NCBI GenBank assembly: GCA_020846005.1 | Contig: JADLEQ010000059.1 | Location: 21,121 to 85,120 of the forward strand | Source: Polyangiaceae bacterium | Lineage (GTDB): Bacteria > Myxococcota_A > Polyangia > Polyangiales > Polyangiaceae | Direction: 5' to 3' | DNA: 64,000 nt | In this document: positions 1 to 8,230 of the stretch, piece after piece | How the letters are laid out: each line of letters begins with the position of its first letter | Position numbering within the stretch: position 1 is the first letter of the stretch | Position numbers and translations under genes: made by a program | The notes under the pieces: generated by a model | Databases searched by the model: none | Seen by the model: the letters and a program-made list of their open reading frames with translations, nothing else | Told to the model about the DNA's origin: nothing

Positions 1-2
1 GT

Positions 3-74
3 TACCGGGCCGAGGCGGACGCCGTGCGCGACGAGCACGTCCTGGCCGCGATCCGCAGGCAGCTCCGAGTCTGA
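3..74 (+). CDS. C-terminal fragment of an unidentified protein
   Basis: The last 23 codons of a gene that starts before the window; TGA stops it at 72-74. The visible tail is charged (Glu, Asp, Arg-rich) and helical, ending in RRQLRV. It lies 73 bases before the ACP gene on the same strand and could belong to the same fatty-acid or polyketide-type operon. Too little is present to name a family. Confidence 0.5.
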   Translation, partial: YRAEADAVRDEHVLAAIRRQLRV

Positions 75-147
75 GCGGGCCGGTTGGGCCAGCGACGAGC
101 CGGGCGGTTTGCCCGAGCCCGACTCGGACGTATGCTGCTCGCCCGCG

Positions 148-408
148 ATGGATCGCGCCCGCCTCCTCGACGAGCTCCGCACGCTGATCGTGGAGGAACT
201 CGAGCTGCGCGACGTGGCGCCCGCCGACCTCGCGGAGGATGCCCCCCTCTTCGGGGGTGAGCTGGCGCTCGACTCACTCGACGCCCTGCAGCTCGTCGTC
301 GCGGTGGAGGAGCGCTGGGGCGTCCGCATCCCCGAGGGGGACGAGGCGCGCGAGATCCTCCGCTCGCTCCGGACGCTGTCCGAGTTCGTCGCGGCGCAGA
401 GCCCGTGA
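148..408 (+). CDS. Acyl carrier protein
   Basis: An 86-residue acyl carrier protein. The LALDSLDAL segment carries the DSL motif whose Ser would receive 4'-phosphopantetheine, and length and acidity fit a discrete type-II ACP. I chose the ATG at 148 (MDRARLL) because a start at 109 would add a non-conserved Cys-rich leader. Its stop overlaps the start of the next gene (TGATG), so it is coupled to the ketosynthase genes and probably carries the chain they elongate. It is a dedicated secondary ACP rather than the housekeeping AcpP, judging from context. The product is unknown. Confidence 0.88.
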   Translation: MDRARLLDELRTLIVEELELRDVAPADLAEDAPLFGGELALDSLDALQLVVAVEERWGVRIPEGDEAREILRSLRTLSEFVAAQSP

Positions 409-2507
409 TGTCGGGCCGGCGCGTCGCCGTCACGGGCGTCGGCGCGATCACCGCGCTCGGCGGAACGGCCACCGAGACGTTTCGCGCCCTGGTCGAGGGG
501 CGGCGCGGGATCGGACCGGTGCGCTGGCGTGAGGGTGGCGACCATCGGACGCGCGTGGCGGCCGAGGTCGCCGCGGTGCCGGACGGGGGGGGGCTCGGCC
601 CGGCGCCTCGCTCGCGCTGCGAGCGTCTGGCGATCGCGGCGGCCCGTGAGGCCGTGGCGGTCTCCGGCGTGTCCCCCGGCGGCGTCGGGGGGGTCGTCGT
701 GGGGACGACCACCGGCGGTATGCGCGAGGCCGAGCGGGCCCTCGCCCGCCTGGCGCGCGGCGACGCCCCGCCGGATCTCGGCGAGGCGCTGCTCGGCTAC
801 CCGCTCTCCGCGACGGCCGAGGCGGTCGCTCGCGCGGTCGCGCCCGGGGCCGTGGCGCGCACCGTCACGAGCGCGTGCAGCAGCGCGGCCGCCGCGATCG
901 CGCTGGGCTCGGCTGCCATCGAGCGCGGCCTGGTGCGCGCGGTCCTCGTGGGCGGGGTCGACGCCCTCTGCCACCTCACGTGGGTGGGCTTCGACGCGCT
1001 CGGCGCGCTCGATCCAGAGGGCTGCCGGCCGTTCGATCGCCGGCGCGCGGGGCTCTCGATCGGGGAGGGCGCCGCGTTCCTCGTCCTGGAGCGTGAGGCG
1101 GACGCGGCGGCGCGCGGCGCGCGGGTGTGGGCGTGGCTCGCGGGCTGGGCGCTCGGGGCGGAGGCGTTCCACCCGACGCAGCCCGAGCCGTCCGGCGCGC
1201 GGCCCGCCGCCGCGGTGCGCGCCGCGCTCGAGCGCGCCGGCCTCGCCCCGAGCGCGATCGACTGGGTGAACGCGCACGGCACGGGCACCCCGCAGAACGA
1301 CGCCATGGAGGCCGCGGCCCTGCGTCTCGCGCTCGGGGAAGCCGCGGCGACCGTCCGCGTGTCGTCCTGCAAGGGCCAGCTCGGGCACACGCTCGGGGCC
1401 GCGGGCGCCGTGGCAGCGGTGGTCAGCGTCCTCGCGCTGGTCGAGCGGTGGCTCCCCGCTACGGGGGGCCTCACGGAGCCCGACCCGGCGCTCGGGCTCC
1501 GCCACGTCGCGCCGCCAGCGGAGCGGGTGGACGCGCGCGTGGTGCTGAGCACGTCCTTCGGCGTCGGGGGCGCCGTCGCCGCGCGGCTGTTCGAGCACGC
1601 GGAGGCGCCGCCGCGCGCGTCGGCGGCGGGCGGCGGCCCCGCGCCCGCGACGCTCTGCGTGACGGCGGCCGTCGCGTCGGCGCGTGACGGGGGCGCCGCC
1701 CGGCGCGCGCTCGAGCCTCGGCGGACGCGCCGGTTCGACGGCGCGTCCATGGCGCTCACCGCCGTCTGCGCCGACGCGCTCGCCACGGCGGGGGTCGCGG
1801 CGCGGGGCGTGGGGCTCGTCGCGGGCAACGGCCTCGGCGCGCTCGGGCGCGCGGCGGCGTTCCTCGCCCGCGTCGACCAGAGCGGGCCGCGGTTCGCGCC
1901 ACCCGCCGAGTTCCCTCAGATCGTGCCCTTCGCGACGGTGGGCAACGCGTCGATCTACCTCGGGCTGGAGGGGCCCGTGGTTGGCGTCGCCGACCTGGAG
2001 ACGAGCGCCGAGGCCGCGCTGGCGGTCGTGGCCGCCTGGATCGACGATGAGACCCCATTCCTCTGCGGGGCCTACGACGTCGTCGACGCCTTCACGGAGC
2101 GCCTCTTCGGCGGTGACCCGCCAGAGGCGCCTCCCACCGCCGCCGCCGCGGTCCTCCTCGTCGAGACGCCGGCCGGCGCAGCGCGCCGGGGTGCCCATGT
2201 GCTCGCCCGGCTGGAGCCGCTCGACGCCCGGCCGCTGCCCGCGGCTCGCGCGTGGCTGGCCGCGACGGCGCCGGCGGGTGCGGTGGTGGTCGGCACGGGC
2301 GGCGCCGAGCTCGCGGCGCTCCTCGCGGAGAGCCCGTGGGCCGCGGTGCCGCGCACGGTGGCGGGGAGCGACGGCGGTCCCCACCGCGCGCCCGGCACGC
2401 TGGCGCTCGTACGGGCGGTGGAGCTCGTGGAGGCGGGGGCGCGTGAGGTCGTCGCGCTCGCGCTGGCTCGGGGGCAAGTGCACTTGACCCGCGTGAGCGC
2501 GCCGTGA
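408..2507 (+). CDS. Beta-ketoacyl-ACP synthase fused to a degenerate ketosynthase-like lobe
   Basis: A 699-residue protein in two parts. Residues 1-400 are a complete FabF-type ketosynthase: catalytic Cys157 (TSACSSAA), His290 (NAHGTGTPQND) and His327 (KGQLGHTLGAAG). Residues 420-690 resemble the Ketoacyl-synt_2 / chain-length-factor-like family; the conserved Asn-Ala of that family appears in VGNASIYLGL. By alignment the nucleophile position is Glu531 (ADLETSAEA), so this half cannot form a thioester. It may act like the KS-beta of a type-II polyketide synthase, joined in cis (inference). Start is ATG 408, with GTG 405 as an alternative. The 3' end overlaps the next gene by 4 bases. Confidence 0.85.
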   Translation: MSGRRVAVTGVGAITALGGTATETFRALVEGRRGIGPVRWREGGDHRTRVAAEVAAVPDGGGLGPAPRSRCERLAIAAAREAVAVSGVSPGGVGGVVVGTTTGGMREAERALARLARGDAPPDLGEALLGYPLSATAEAVARAVAPGAVARTVTSACSSAAAAIALGSAAIERGLVRAVLVGGVDALCHLTWVGFDALGALDPEGCRPFDRRRAGLSIGEGAAFLVLEREADAAARGARVWAWLAGWALGAEAFHPTQPEPSGARPAAAVRAALERAGLAPSAIDWVNAHGTGTPQNDAMEAAALRLALGEAAATVRVSSCKGQLGHTLGAAGAVAAVVSVLALVERWLPATGGLTEPDPALGLRHVAPPAERVDARVVLSTSFGVGGAVAARLFEHAEAPPRASAAGGGPAPATLCVTAAVASARDGGAARRALEPRRTRRFDGASMALTAVCADALATAGVAARGVGLVAGNGLGALGRAAAFLARVDQSGPRFAPPAEFPQIVPFATVGNASIYLGLEGPVVGVADLETSAEAALAVVAAWIDDETPFLCGAYDVVDAFTERLFGGDPPEAPPTAAAAVLLVETPAGAARRGAHVLARLEPLDARPLPAARAWLAATAPAGAVVVGTGGAELAALLAESPWAAVPRTVAGSDGGPHRAPGTLALVRAVELVEAGAREVVALALARGQVHLTRVSAP

Positions 2508-4384
2508 GGGTCGAGGTGATCGCCGCGGGCGCGATCTCCGCGCTCGGGGTGGGGCGCGCGAGCCTCGTGCCGTGGCGGATCGGCGAGGCTGCGCTCACCG
2601 CCGTGCGCGAGGATTCGGAGCTCGCGGCGGAGGGTCTGGTGCGCGCGCGCTGCGCGCGCGCGCCGCTCGGGCCGGCGTCGCGCGATCGAGCCGCCGAGCT
2701 GCTCGGGTCGGCGCTGTCGGAGGTCGCGGGCGAGCTCGACGCCGTGCTCCCGCGCTGGCGCGGCCTCCGGGTCGGCGTCGCCCTGGGCAGCTCGAGCGGC
2801 GGGCTGCGCTCGCTCGTGGCGCTCCTCGACGCGCGCGCCGCCGGCCGTGACGTCCCTCGGGACGCGGCGCTGGGGGCGCCCTATTTCGGCCCGCTCGACG
2901 TCGTGGGCGGGGCGCTCGGGCTCGCGCCGGAGGTCGCTGTGCTCGTGCTGGGCGCCTGCGCGTCGTCGGCGCTCGCCATCGGGCTCGGGCGGTGCTGGGT
3001 CGCAGCCGGGCACGTCGACGTGGCGCTCGCTGGGGGCTTCGACGCGGTCGGCGGCTTCGTGGCAGGCGGGTTCGAGGCGCTCGGCGTCGTGACCGGCGCC
3101 GCGCCGGCGCCGTTTCGAGTGCGACGGGACGGGCTCGCGCTCGGGGAGGGGGCGGGGGTAGTGGCGCTGGCGCGAGACGGGCTCTCGGCCGCGCCGTGTC
3201 TCGGCGTGGTGAGCGGGTTCGGGGCGTCCGCGGACGCGGGCCACCCGACCGCGCCCGATTCGAGCGGCGCGGGGCTCGCGCTGGCCGCGCGGCAGGCGCT
3301 CGCCGACGCGCGGACGGAGACGAACCGGCTTCAGCTCATCAGCGCGCACGGCACCGGGACGATCCTGAACGATGCCGCCGAGCTTCGCGCGCTCCAGCGC
3401 CTCGGCGCGCTCGCGGCCGGCGGCGCGCGCGTGCACGCCGCGAAGGGCGAGCTCGGTCACACGCTGGGGGCGGCGGGGGTCCTCGAGACGATCGCGGCGC
3501 TCGAGGCGGGGCGACGCGGCCTGGCGCCGCCCAGCGCGGGCTGCGGCGAGGTGGAGCCCGCGCTCGGCTCGCTCCTGCTCGAGCGCGCGGAGCGGAGGGC
3601 GCGCGGGCCCGTCCTCAAGCTGGCCGCGGCGTTCGGCGGGGCCAACGCGGCGCTCGTGCTCGACGGCCCGCAGGAGGAGGCCGCGCGACCGCCGCGCGCG
3701 GTCGGTGTCGTGGCCGTCGGGCGCGACATCCACGATCCGCTCGAGATCCGGCAGGCGCACGGTCGGCTGGACTCGGCGCGGGCGGCGCGGCTCGAGCTCC
3801 CGCTGGCGCTCGCCGTCGCGGCGACGATGCGCCTCGCGGAGCACCAGTCGATCGCGGCCTCGCCGCGTGTCGGCGTCGTCGTCGGGACGGCGACGGCGAC
3901 GCTCGAGCTCGACGCGCGCTACGCGGAGCGGTACCGGGGGCGCGGGCCGCGTCACGCCGATCCGCGGCGCTTCCCCGCCACGTCGCCGAACCTCGCGCCG
4001 GGCCTGTGTGCCGCCGCGCTCGGGTGTCGCGGTCCCGCCCTCGCCGTGGGGGCCGGCCTGGCGGCGCCCCTCGAGGCGCTCCTCGTCGCGCTCGACCTCG
4101 CCGCGGCCGGCGTCGCCGACGCGTTCGTCGTGGTCGCGCTCGAGGAGTGGGGAGCGGTGAGCCAGCAGGCGTGGGCCGCCCGCGGGTGGGCCGAGCTCCC
4201 GACCCGCGCGACCGCGGTCCTGGTCGAGGCCGGGGCGGGGAGGGCGCTCCGCCGTGAGCCGCTCGCCGAGGCGCTGCGCGTCGCCGCCTCGGGAGCTCCG
4301 GGCGCCCCGATCCGTGGGGGGGGCGACCTGCTGAGGGAGGGGATCCGCGTCGCGTCGCTTGCCGGGGGCCCCGGGTTCCCGTAG
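2504..4384 (+). CDS. Second ketosynthase fused to a degenerate ketosynthase-like lobe
   Basis: A 626-residue paralogue of the preceding protein with the same architecture, starting at a GTG that overlaps its stop (GTGA). Residues 1-385 form an intact condensing enzyme with Cys152 (LGACASSAL), His282 (SAHGTGTILND) and His319 (KGELGHTLGAAG). Residues 395-590 are a diverged Ketoacyl-synt_2-like lobe; the nucleophile position falls in AVGAGLAAPLE and there is no Cys. The two proteins and the ACP may form one elongation system for a specialised acyl chain, as in aryl-polyene or type-II PKS systems. No ketoreductase or dehydratase lies inside the window, so the product is not assignable. Confidence 0.83.
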   Translation: MRVEVIAAGAISALGVGRASLVPWRIGEAALTAVREDSELAAEGLVRARCARAPLGPASRDRAAELLGSALSEVAGELDAVLPRWRGLRVGVALGSSSGGLRSLVALLDARAAGRDVPRDAALGAPYFGPLDVVGGALGLAPEVAVLVLGACASSALAIGLGRCWVAAGHVDVALAGGFDAVGGFVAGGFEALGVVTGAAPAPFRVRRDGLALGEGAGVVALARDGLSAAPCLGVVSGFGASADAGHPTAPDSSGAGLALAARQALADARTETNRLQLISAHGTGTILNDAAELRALQRLGALAAGGARVHAAKGELGHTLGAAGVLETIAALEAGRRGLAPPSAGCGEVEPALGSLLLERAERRARGPVLKLAAAFGGANAALVLDGPQEEAARPPRAVGVVAVGRDIHDPLEIRQAHGRLDSARAARLELPLALAVAATMRLAEHQSIAASPRVGVVVGTATATLELDARYAERYRGRGPRHADPRRFPATSPNLAPGLCAAALGCRGPALAVGAGLAAPLEALLVALDLAAAGVADAFVVVALEEWGAVSQQAWAARGWAELPTRATAVLVEAGAGRALRREPLAEALRVAASGAPGAPIRGGGDLLREGIRVASLAGGPGFP

Positions 4385-4423
4385 GTTGCGCGGAATCGCC
4401 CTGGCCACTCGGGCGTTGAAGCG

Positions 4424-4897
4424 ATGTCCGTGCGTCACGCCCTCCCCCTCCTCCTCGCCGTCGCCGCGCTCGGTTGCGCACGCGAGGCCATCCCGAACAC
4501 GGACGTGGAGGACACCGCGGAGAACCGCCGGGTCATCCAATTCTGCGAGGAGTACCGCCGCGCGGTGGAACGGAAGAACGTCGCCCTCCTGCTCCGGCTG
4601 GCGCACCCGCGCTACTACGAGGACGGTGGCAACTCGGACGCCGCGGACGATCTCGACTATGCCGGGCTCGAGGCGTACCTGCGAGAGAAGTTCCGGGCGA
4701 CGAAGGCCATCCGGTACGAGATCCGATACCGGCGCGTGGGCGCGGGCCGGCGAGACGTGATCCACGTCGATTACACCTACAGCGCGAGCTACAAGCTGCC
4801 GACGGAGAAGGGCGACGTGTGGCGTCGCGTCGTCGCCGACAACCGCCTCGAGATCGTGCCGGCGGGAGACGGCTTCCGCATCTTGTCCGGCATGTGA
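4424..4897 (+). CDS. Small lipoprotein with an NTF2/SnoaL-like domain
   Basis: A 157-residue protein with a lipoprotein signal peptide: positively charged start, hydrophobic Leu/Ala core and lipobox AALGC near residue 18. The mature part (FCEEYRRAVERKNVALLLRL, followed by YYEDG and beta-rich segments) looks like the cone-shaped NTF2/SnoaL fold often found in exported proteins; this is a fold-level guess. It stands alone between the ketosynthase genes and the patatin gene. No catalytic residues can be named. Confidence 0.65.
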   Translation: MSVRHALPLLLAVAALGCAREAIPNTDVEDTAENRRVIQFCEEYRRAVERKNVALLLRLAHPRYYEDGGNSDAADDLDYAGLEAYLREKFRATKAIRYEIRYRRVGAGRRDVIHVDYTYSASYKLPTEKGDVWRRVVADNRLEIVPAGDGFRILSGM

Positions 4898-4949
4898 CCC
4901 ACGGCGCGGCGCGCTTGCCCCGGCCCGGCGCTCGTGAGAAGGTTGGGGG

Positions 4950-5873
4950 ATGCAGGCACGTCCGCGAGTAGCGTTCGTCGGTACGGGCGGCGCAGCGCGG
5001 GGGATCGCCCACCTCGGCGTGCTGAAGGCGTGCGAGGAGCTCGGCGTCGTTCCGGACATCTTCGTGGGCACCAGCGCCGGGGCCCTCATCGCGGCCACCT
5101 ACGGCCAGGGGGTGCCCCTCGACGTGCTGCTCGACGCCTACCGGCTGCCGTGGAAGCGGCGGCACGGCGGCCCCCGCTTCCACCTGGGGACGTTCTTCGG
5201 CCCTCCGGCCGCGGCCGATCTGGGGCGCCCCGGCTATCTGGCGTCGGGTGCGTTCTCCGCGGACCGCCTCGAGCGGCACCTGCGCGAGCAGCTCCCGACG
5301 AACGACTTCCGCCGCGTGTCGACGCAGCTCGTCGTCACGGCCGTGGACATCGATCGCGCGGAGCGCGTCGTGTTCGGTCGCGGCTGGGACGACCGCACGC
5401 CGATCAGCCAGGCGGTCGCGGCGTCGTGCTGTGTGCCCGGCCTCATGCGCCCGTACCGAATCGGGGATCGGTACTTCGTCGATGGCGAGATCGCGCGCAC
5501 CCTGTCGGCCGATCTCGCGATCGAGTGCGGGGCCGAGGTGATCATCGTGTCGAACGTGTACCGGCCGGCGGTCGCGCGGCACGGCGAGGCCAGCCTCGCG
5601 CGCCGTGGCCCGTTCGGGATCCTCACCCAGGCACTCAATGTGCTCATGACGGAGAAGGAGCGCCGGGGGATCGACCTGTACGCTCGCACGCACCCCCGCG
5701 TCCGCTTCATCGACGTGGCCCCCGATCTCGGGAGGTTCTCGTATCTCGATCGCTTCCGCGCGCGTCCGCTCGTGATGCGCGGCTACCGAGCGGGGCTCCG
5801 CGCGCTCGCCGCAGCGAAGCAACAGGGCGTCTTCGATCGTCCGGGGCGCTGGGGCGCCGACCGCGCGAACTAG
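4950..5873 (+). CDS. Patatin-like phospholipase
   Basis: A 307-residue patatin-family serine hydrolase with a Ser-Asp dyad. The Gly-rich oxyanion loop is GTGGAARGIAHLG (residues 11-23), the nucleophile elbow is GTSAG with Ser42, and the dyad Asp is probably Asp178 in YFVDGEI (the usual DGG/DGA is DGE here). No signal peptide or membrane segment is visible, so it is probably cytosolic or peripherally membrane-bound, acting on phospholipid or lipid esters. Length fits bacterial single-domain patatins of the RssA/YchK type. Its substrate cannot be inferred from the neighbours. Confidence 0.85.
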   Translation: MQARPRVAFVGTGGAARGIAHLGVLKACEELGVVPDIFVGTSAGALIAATYGQGVPLDVLLDAYRLPWKRRHGGPRFHLGTFFGPPAAADLGRPGYLASGAFSADRLERHLREQLPTNDFRRVSTQLVVTAVDIDRAERVVFGRGWDDRTPISQAVAASCCVPGLMRPYRIGDRYFVDGEIARTLSADLAIECGAEVIIVSNVYRPAVARHGEASLARRGPFGILTQALNVLMTEKERRGIDLYARTHPRVRFIDVAPDLGRFSYLDRFRARPLVMRGYRAGLRALAAAKQQGVFDRPGRWGADRAN

Positions 5874-5901
5874 CGCGCGCCGCGCCGCGGGCGGGGCGGG
5901 C

Positions 5902-6687
5902 TCAGCGGACGACGACCGCGCACGTCTCGCCGTCGAGCGTGCGGGAGAGCTTTGGGTCGGTCGGGTGCGTGGCGAGCCACACCGCGCGGCCGAGCTTCTC
6001 GTTCCAGGCGTAGATGAACGAGAGCTCGTCGCCCGCCGGCATCCCCGAGGCGACCGCGCGGCGCCACGCTTCGTCCAAGTTGCAGTTGGGTTCGTGGACG
6101 CTTCGCGCGCCGGCGGGGCCCGTGCCCTCGCGCTCCGTCATCTGCCCGCCCGTGCCCGAGAAGGCGAGGACGAGCCGCTCGGCGCCGACCTTGGCGCCTG
6201 CGGCGGCCGTCCCGGTGCGCTTGCCGAACGCGAGCTCGAGCGTCCCGCCCGGGGTGAGCTTGGCGTCCTTCACGCCGCGCGCCTCCAGCGTCACGAGCGC
6301 GGACTCCGCCGACCACCGCGAGGCGCGCGAGACGCCGCGGGCGATCGAGTCGAGCGCGTCGAGCGCCACGGCGCCCGAGGGTACGAGGGCGAGCGCGGCG
6401 GAGCCGGTGGGACGCGCGGAACCCGCGGCCGGCTGGCTGGAGCCGCGGAGATGGACCGCCGCGCCCACCCCGAGCGCGACCAGCACCATCGCGCCCGCGG
6501 CGACGGGCACCACGGGGAACGACCGCCGCGGGCGCCCGCCCACGCGAGCGGCGGCGACCCCGGGGGCGAGGCTCGGCTTCGCCGCGACCAGCACCGGCGG
6601 GAGCTCCGCGCCACAGGATGGGCAGCGACCCCCGTAGGAGGACACGACCGTCTGGCACGCCGGGCAGGAGAGCACCGTGTCGTTCAT
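5902..6687 (-). CDS. Zinc-ribbon membrane-anchored protein of unknown function
   Basis: A 261-residue protein. An N-terminal zinc ribbon (CPAC at residues 8-11, CPSC about 12 residues later) is followed by a basic stretch, one membrane helix around residues 60-80 and a roughly 170-residue C-terminal domain. This domain has PNCNLDEAWRRA and a final Cys (DGETCAVVV), which could form a disulfide outside the membrane. The C-terminal domain is not one I recognise. The start overlaps the stop of the upstream lipoprotein gene by 4 bases (ATGA), so the two are coupled and probably work together in the envelope. Confidence 0.6.
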   Translation of the reverse strand: MNDTVLSCPACQTVVSSYGGRCPSCGAELPPVLVAAKPSLAPGVAAARVGGRPRRSFPVVPVAAGAMVLVALGVGAAVHLRGSSQPAAGSARPTGSAALALVPSGAVALDALDSIARGVSRASRWSAESALVTLEARGVKDAKLTPGGTLELAFGKRTGTAAAGAKVGAERLVLAFSGTGGQMTEREGTGPAGARSVHEPNCNLDEAWRRAVASGMPAGDELSFIYAWNEKLGRAVWLATHPTDPKLSRTLDGETCAVVVR

Positions 6688-7289
6688 GGCAGGTCGAAAT
6701 CCTCCTCCACCTGCGCGATCTTGTAGCCCGATCCCTCGACCTCGAGCAAGAGCACGACCGCGGGACCGAACAGCCGCACTCCGCCGTCGGTCGCCGCAGG
6801 CGGGTCGATCTCGACGCGGACTCGCCGCGCCCCGTCGCCCGGCGACGGGGGCGGCGCGAGCGTGGTGCGCGCGCGCCGGACCGCGTCTGCGTAGCGCACG
6901 CCGGAGTAGTCCAGCCGGGCGAAGCGCGCCTGGTACGCGCTGACGAGCTCACGCCTCCCGCCGCGCGAGGTGCGCGCGCTCGCGCCGGGCCGGGCCAGCC
7001 GCTCGAGCGCGGCGGGCGACTCCGCCCGTACGGCCTCGAAGAACGCCCGGACCACCGCGCGGATCGCGTCAGGCGCTGGGGGCTCGAGCAACGTGACGAC
7101 GACCGCGCCCGAGGCGGCGCGATCCTGGGCGGGCGGGCGCCAGAGGGCGGCGTCAGCCGCGGCCGCCGGGCGCGCCGCGCCCGCGGGCGCAGCCGCGGGC
7201 GCGGCGGCGGCGCACCCCGTGGCGAACAGGACGCCCAGCGCCAGGCGGGGGCCGCTGAGGGCCCGGAGCCAACCGTCGAGGCTCGCCAC
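6684..7289 (-). CDS. Hypothetical lipoprotein
   Basis: A 201-residue protein with a lipoprotein signal (LGVLFATGC) and an Ala/Pro-rich linker. Its mature domain contains IRAVVRAFFEAVRAESPAAL, typical of NTF2/SnoaL-like helices, and a C-terminal segment that may complete that fold. It sits 30 bases downstream of the amidotransferase-fold gene and overlaps the zinc-ribbon gene, so it is the middle gene of a minus-strand operon. Function is unknown. Confidence 0.6.
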   Translation of the reverse strand: MASLDGWLRALSGPRLALGVLFATGCAAAAPAAAPAGAARPAAAADAALWRPPAQDRAASGAVVVTLLEPPAPDAIRAVVRAFFEAVRAESPAALERLARPGASARTSRGGRRELVSAYQARFARLDYSGVRYADAVRRARTTLAPPPSPGDGARRVRVEIDPPAATDGGVRLFGPAVVLLLEVEGSGYKIAQVEEDFDLP

Positions 7290-7319
7290 GGTGGATCGCG
7301 GTGGGGGGCGCGCCGGCTC

Positions 7320-8153
7320 TCAGAGCGGCTCGACCTCCGGCGGGAGCGAGCGGCGCAGGGTGAGCAGGCTGCGGGCGGTGAGCGGGGTCCACCGCGGCGG
7401 AAGCGGCGCGGAGATCCCGCACGCGACGAGCGAGAAGTGGGTCGACTCGATCCCCGGGATCCGCGTCCGCTCGGCGCCCACGCCGGAGAGGACCTCCTCG
7501 GCGTCGTTGCGCCCCGAGAGGACACGGTACGCGGCGCGATCGCTCCGGTGGAGCGCGATCACGACCTCACCGTTGCTCACGAGCGCGTCTCCCGTGTTCT
7601 GGCTCTGTCCCTCCTCGGCGCTCAGCCGATCCACGAGCGCTACGCTCGCGCGCAAGGCGCCGCGGATCCGCTCCGGCTCCACGCCTCCGTCGCTCAACAT
7701 GCCGGCGTCATGGAGGAACGAGAGGAACAAGTAGAAGAAGAGCTCGGTGTCCGTCTCCCCGCGGACGTTCCGGCTGAGGAACGCGGGCATCGAGTCGAGC
7801 AGGCGCGGCCGCAGCCGATCGAAGCCCTGGATGGTGCCGGTCGCCGCGAAGAGCCACGAGCGATACCGGAACGGGTGGGTGTTCTCGGTGCGGAGGCCGC
7901 CCACGCTGGCGTGACGCACGTGCCCGAGGAGCACGTCGGTGCGGATGTCCGCCGCGGCCTCCGACAGATCCACGACCTCGCGCTCGTCGAGCGGACGCCG
8001 GCGAAGCAGCACCTCTCCCGCCTGATGGAACCCGATCCCCCAGCCCAGCGGCTGCGCACCGACGCGCCGCTCGCGCAGCACCTCGCGCTCGAACGCCAGG
8101 ATCGGCGCGCCGAGATCTGGGCGGTTGCCGATGATGCCGACCATGCGGGCCAT
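7320..8153 (-). CDS. Class-II glutamine amidotransferase fold lacking catalytic residues
   Basis: A 277-residue Ntn-fold protein of the YafJ/EgtC-like class-II glutamine amidotransferase group: a short N-terminal strand with VGIIGNRPD, GWGIGF (residues 37-42), GHVRHASVGG (78-86), NTHPF (91-95) and GTIQGF. The family's nucleophile is the Cys after the initiator Met (MCR...). Here position 2 is Ala (MARMVG). The oxyanion-hole Asn-Gly is Thr105-Gly. Glutaminase activity is therefore unlikely; it may be a binding or regulatory pseudoenzyme. An upstream ATG at 8168 (MLVGV...) would not restore a terminal Cys. It follows asnS by 77 bases and is the probable first gene of a three-gene envelope operon. 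Confidence 0.72.
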   Translation of the reverse strand: MARMVGIIGNRPDLGAPILAFEREVLRERRVGAQPLGWGIGFHQAGEVLLRRRPLDEREVVDLSEAAADIRTDVLLGHVRHASVGGLRTENTHPFRYRSWLFAATGTIQGFDRLRPRLLDSMPAFLSRNVRGETDTELFFYLFLSFLHDAGMLSDGGVEPERIRGALRASVALVDRLSAEEGQSQNTGDALVSNGEVVIALHRSDRAAYRVLSGRNDAEEVLSGVGAERTRIPGIESTHFSLVACGISAPLPPRWTPLTARSLLTLRRSLPPEVEPL

Positions 8154-8230
8154 GACTCCCACAAGCATGAGTCGGACGCGGGAGGATGCAAAGCCCGCGT
8201 GACGCCGGCCGGCCCGGGGGCCACGAAACG

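Noticed and set aside
148..4384. A definite aryl-polyene or flexirubin cluster
   Set aside because: Only an ACP and condensing enzymes are visible; the dehydratases, ketoreductase, ammonia-lyase and transport genes needed for that label are not in the window.
2072..5098. A 1008-residue open frame on the minus strand
   Set aside because: It is antisense to the ketosynthase and lipoprotein genes, has no conserved motifs, and arises from the high GC content. The same reasoning removes long antisense frames at 32159-35599 and 55633-58878 (antisense to ccr/membrane genes and to argC/uvrB).
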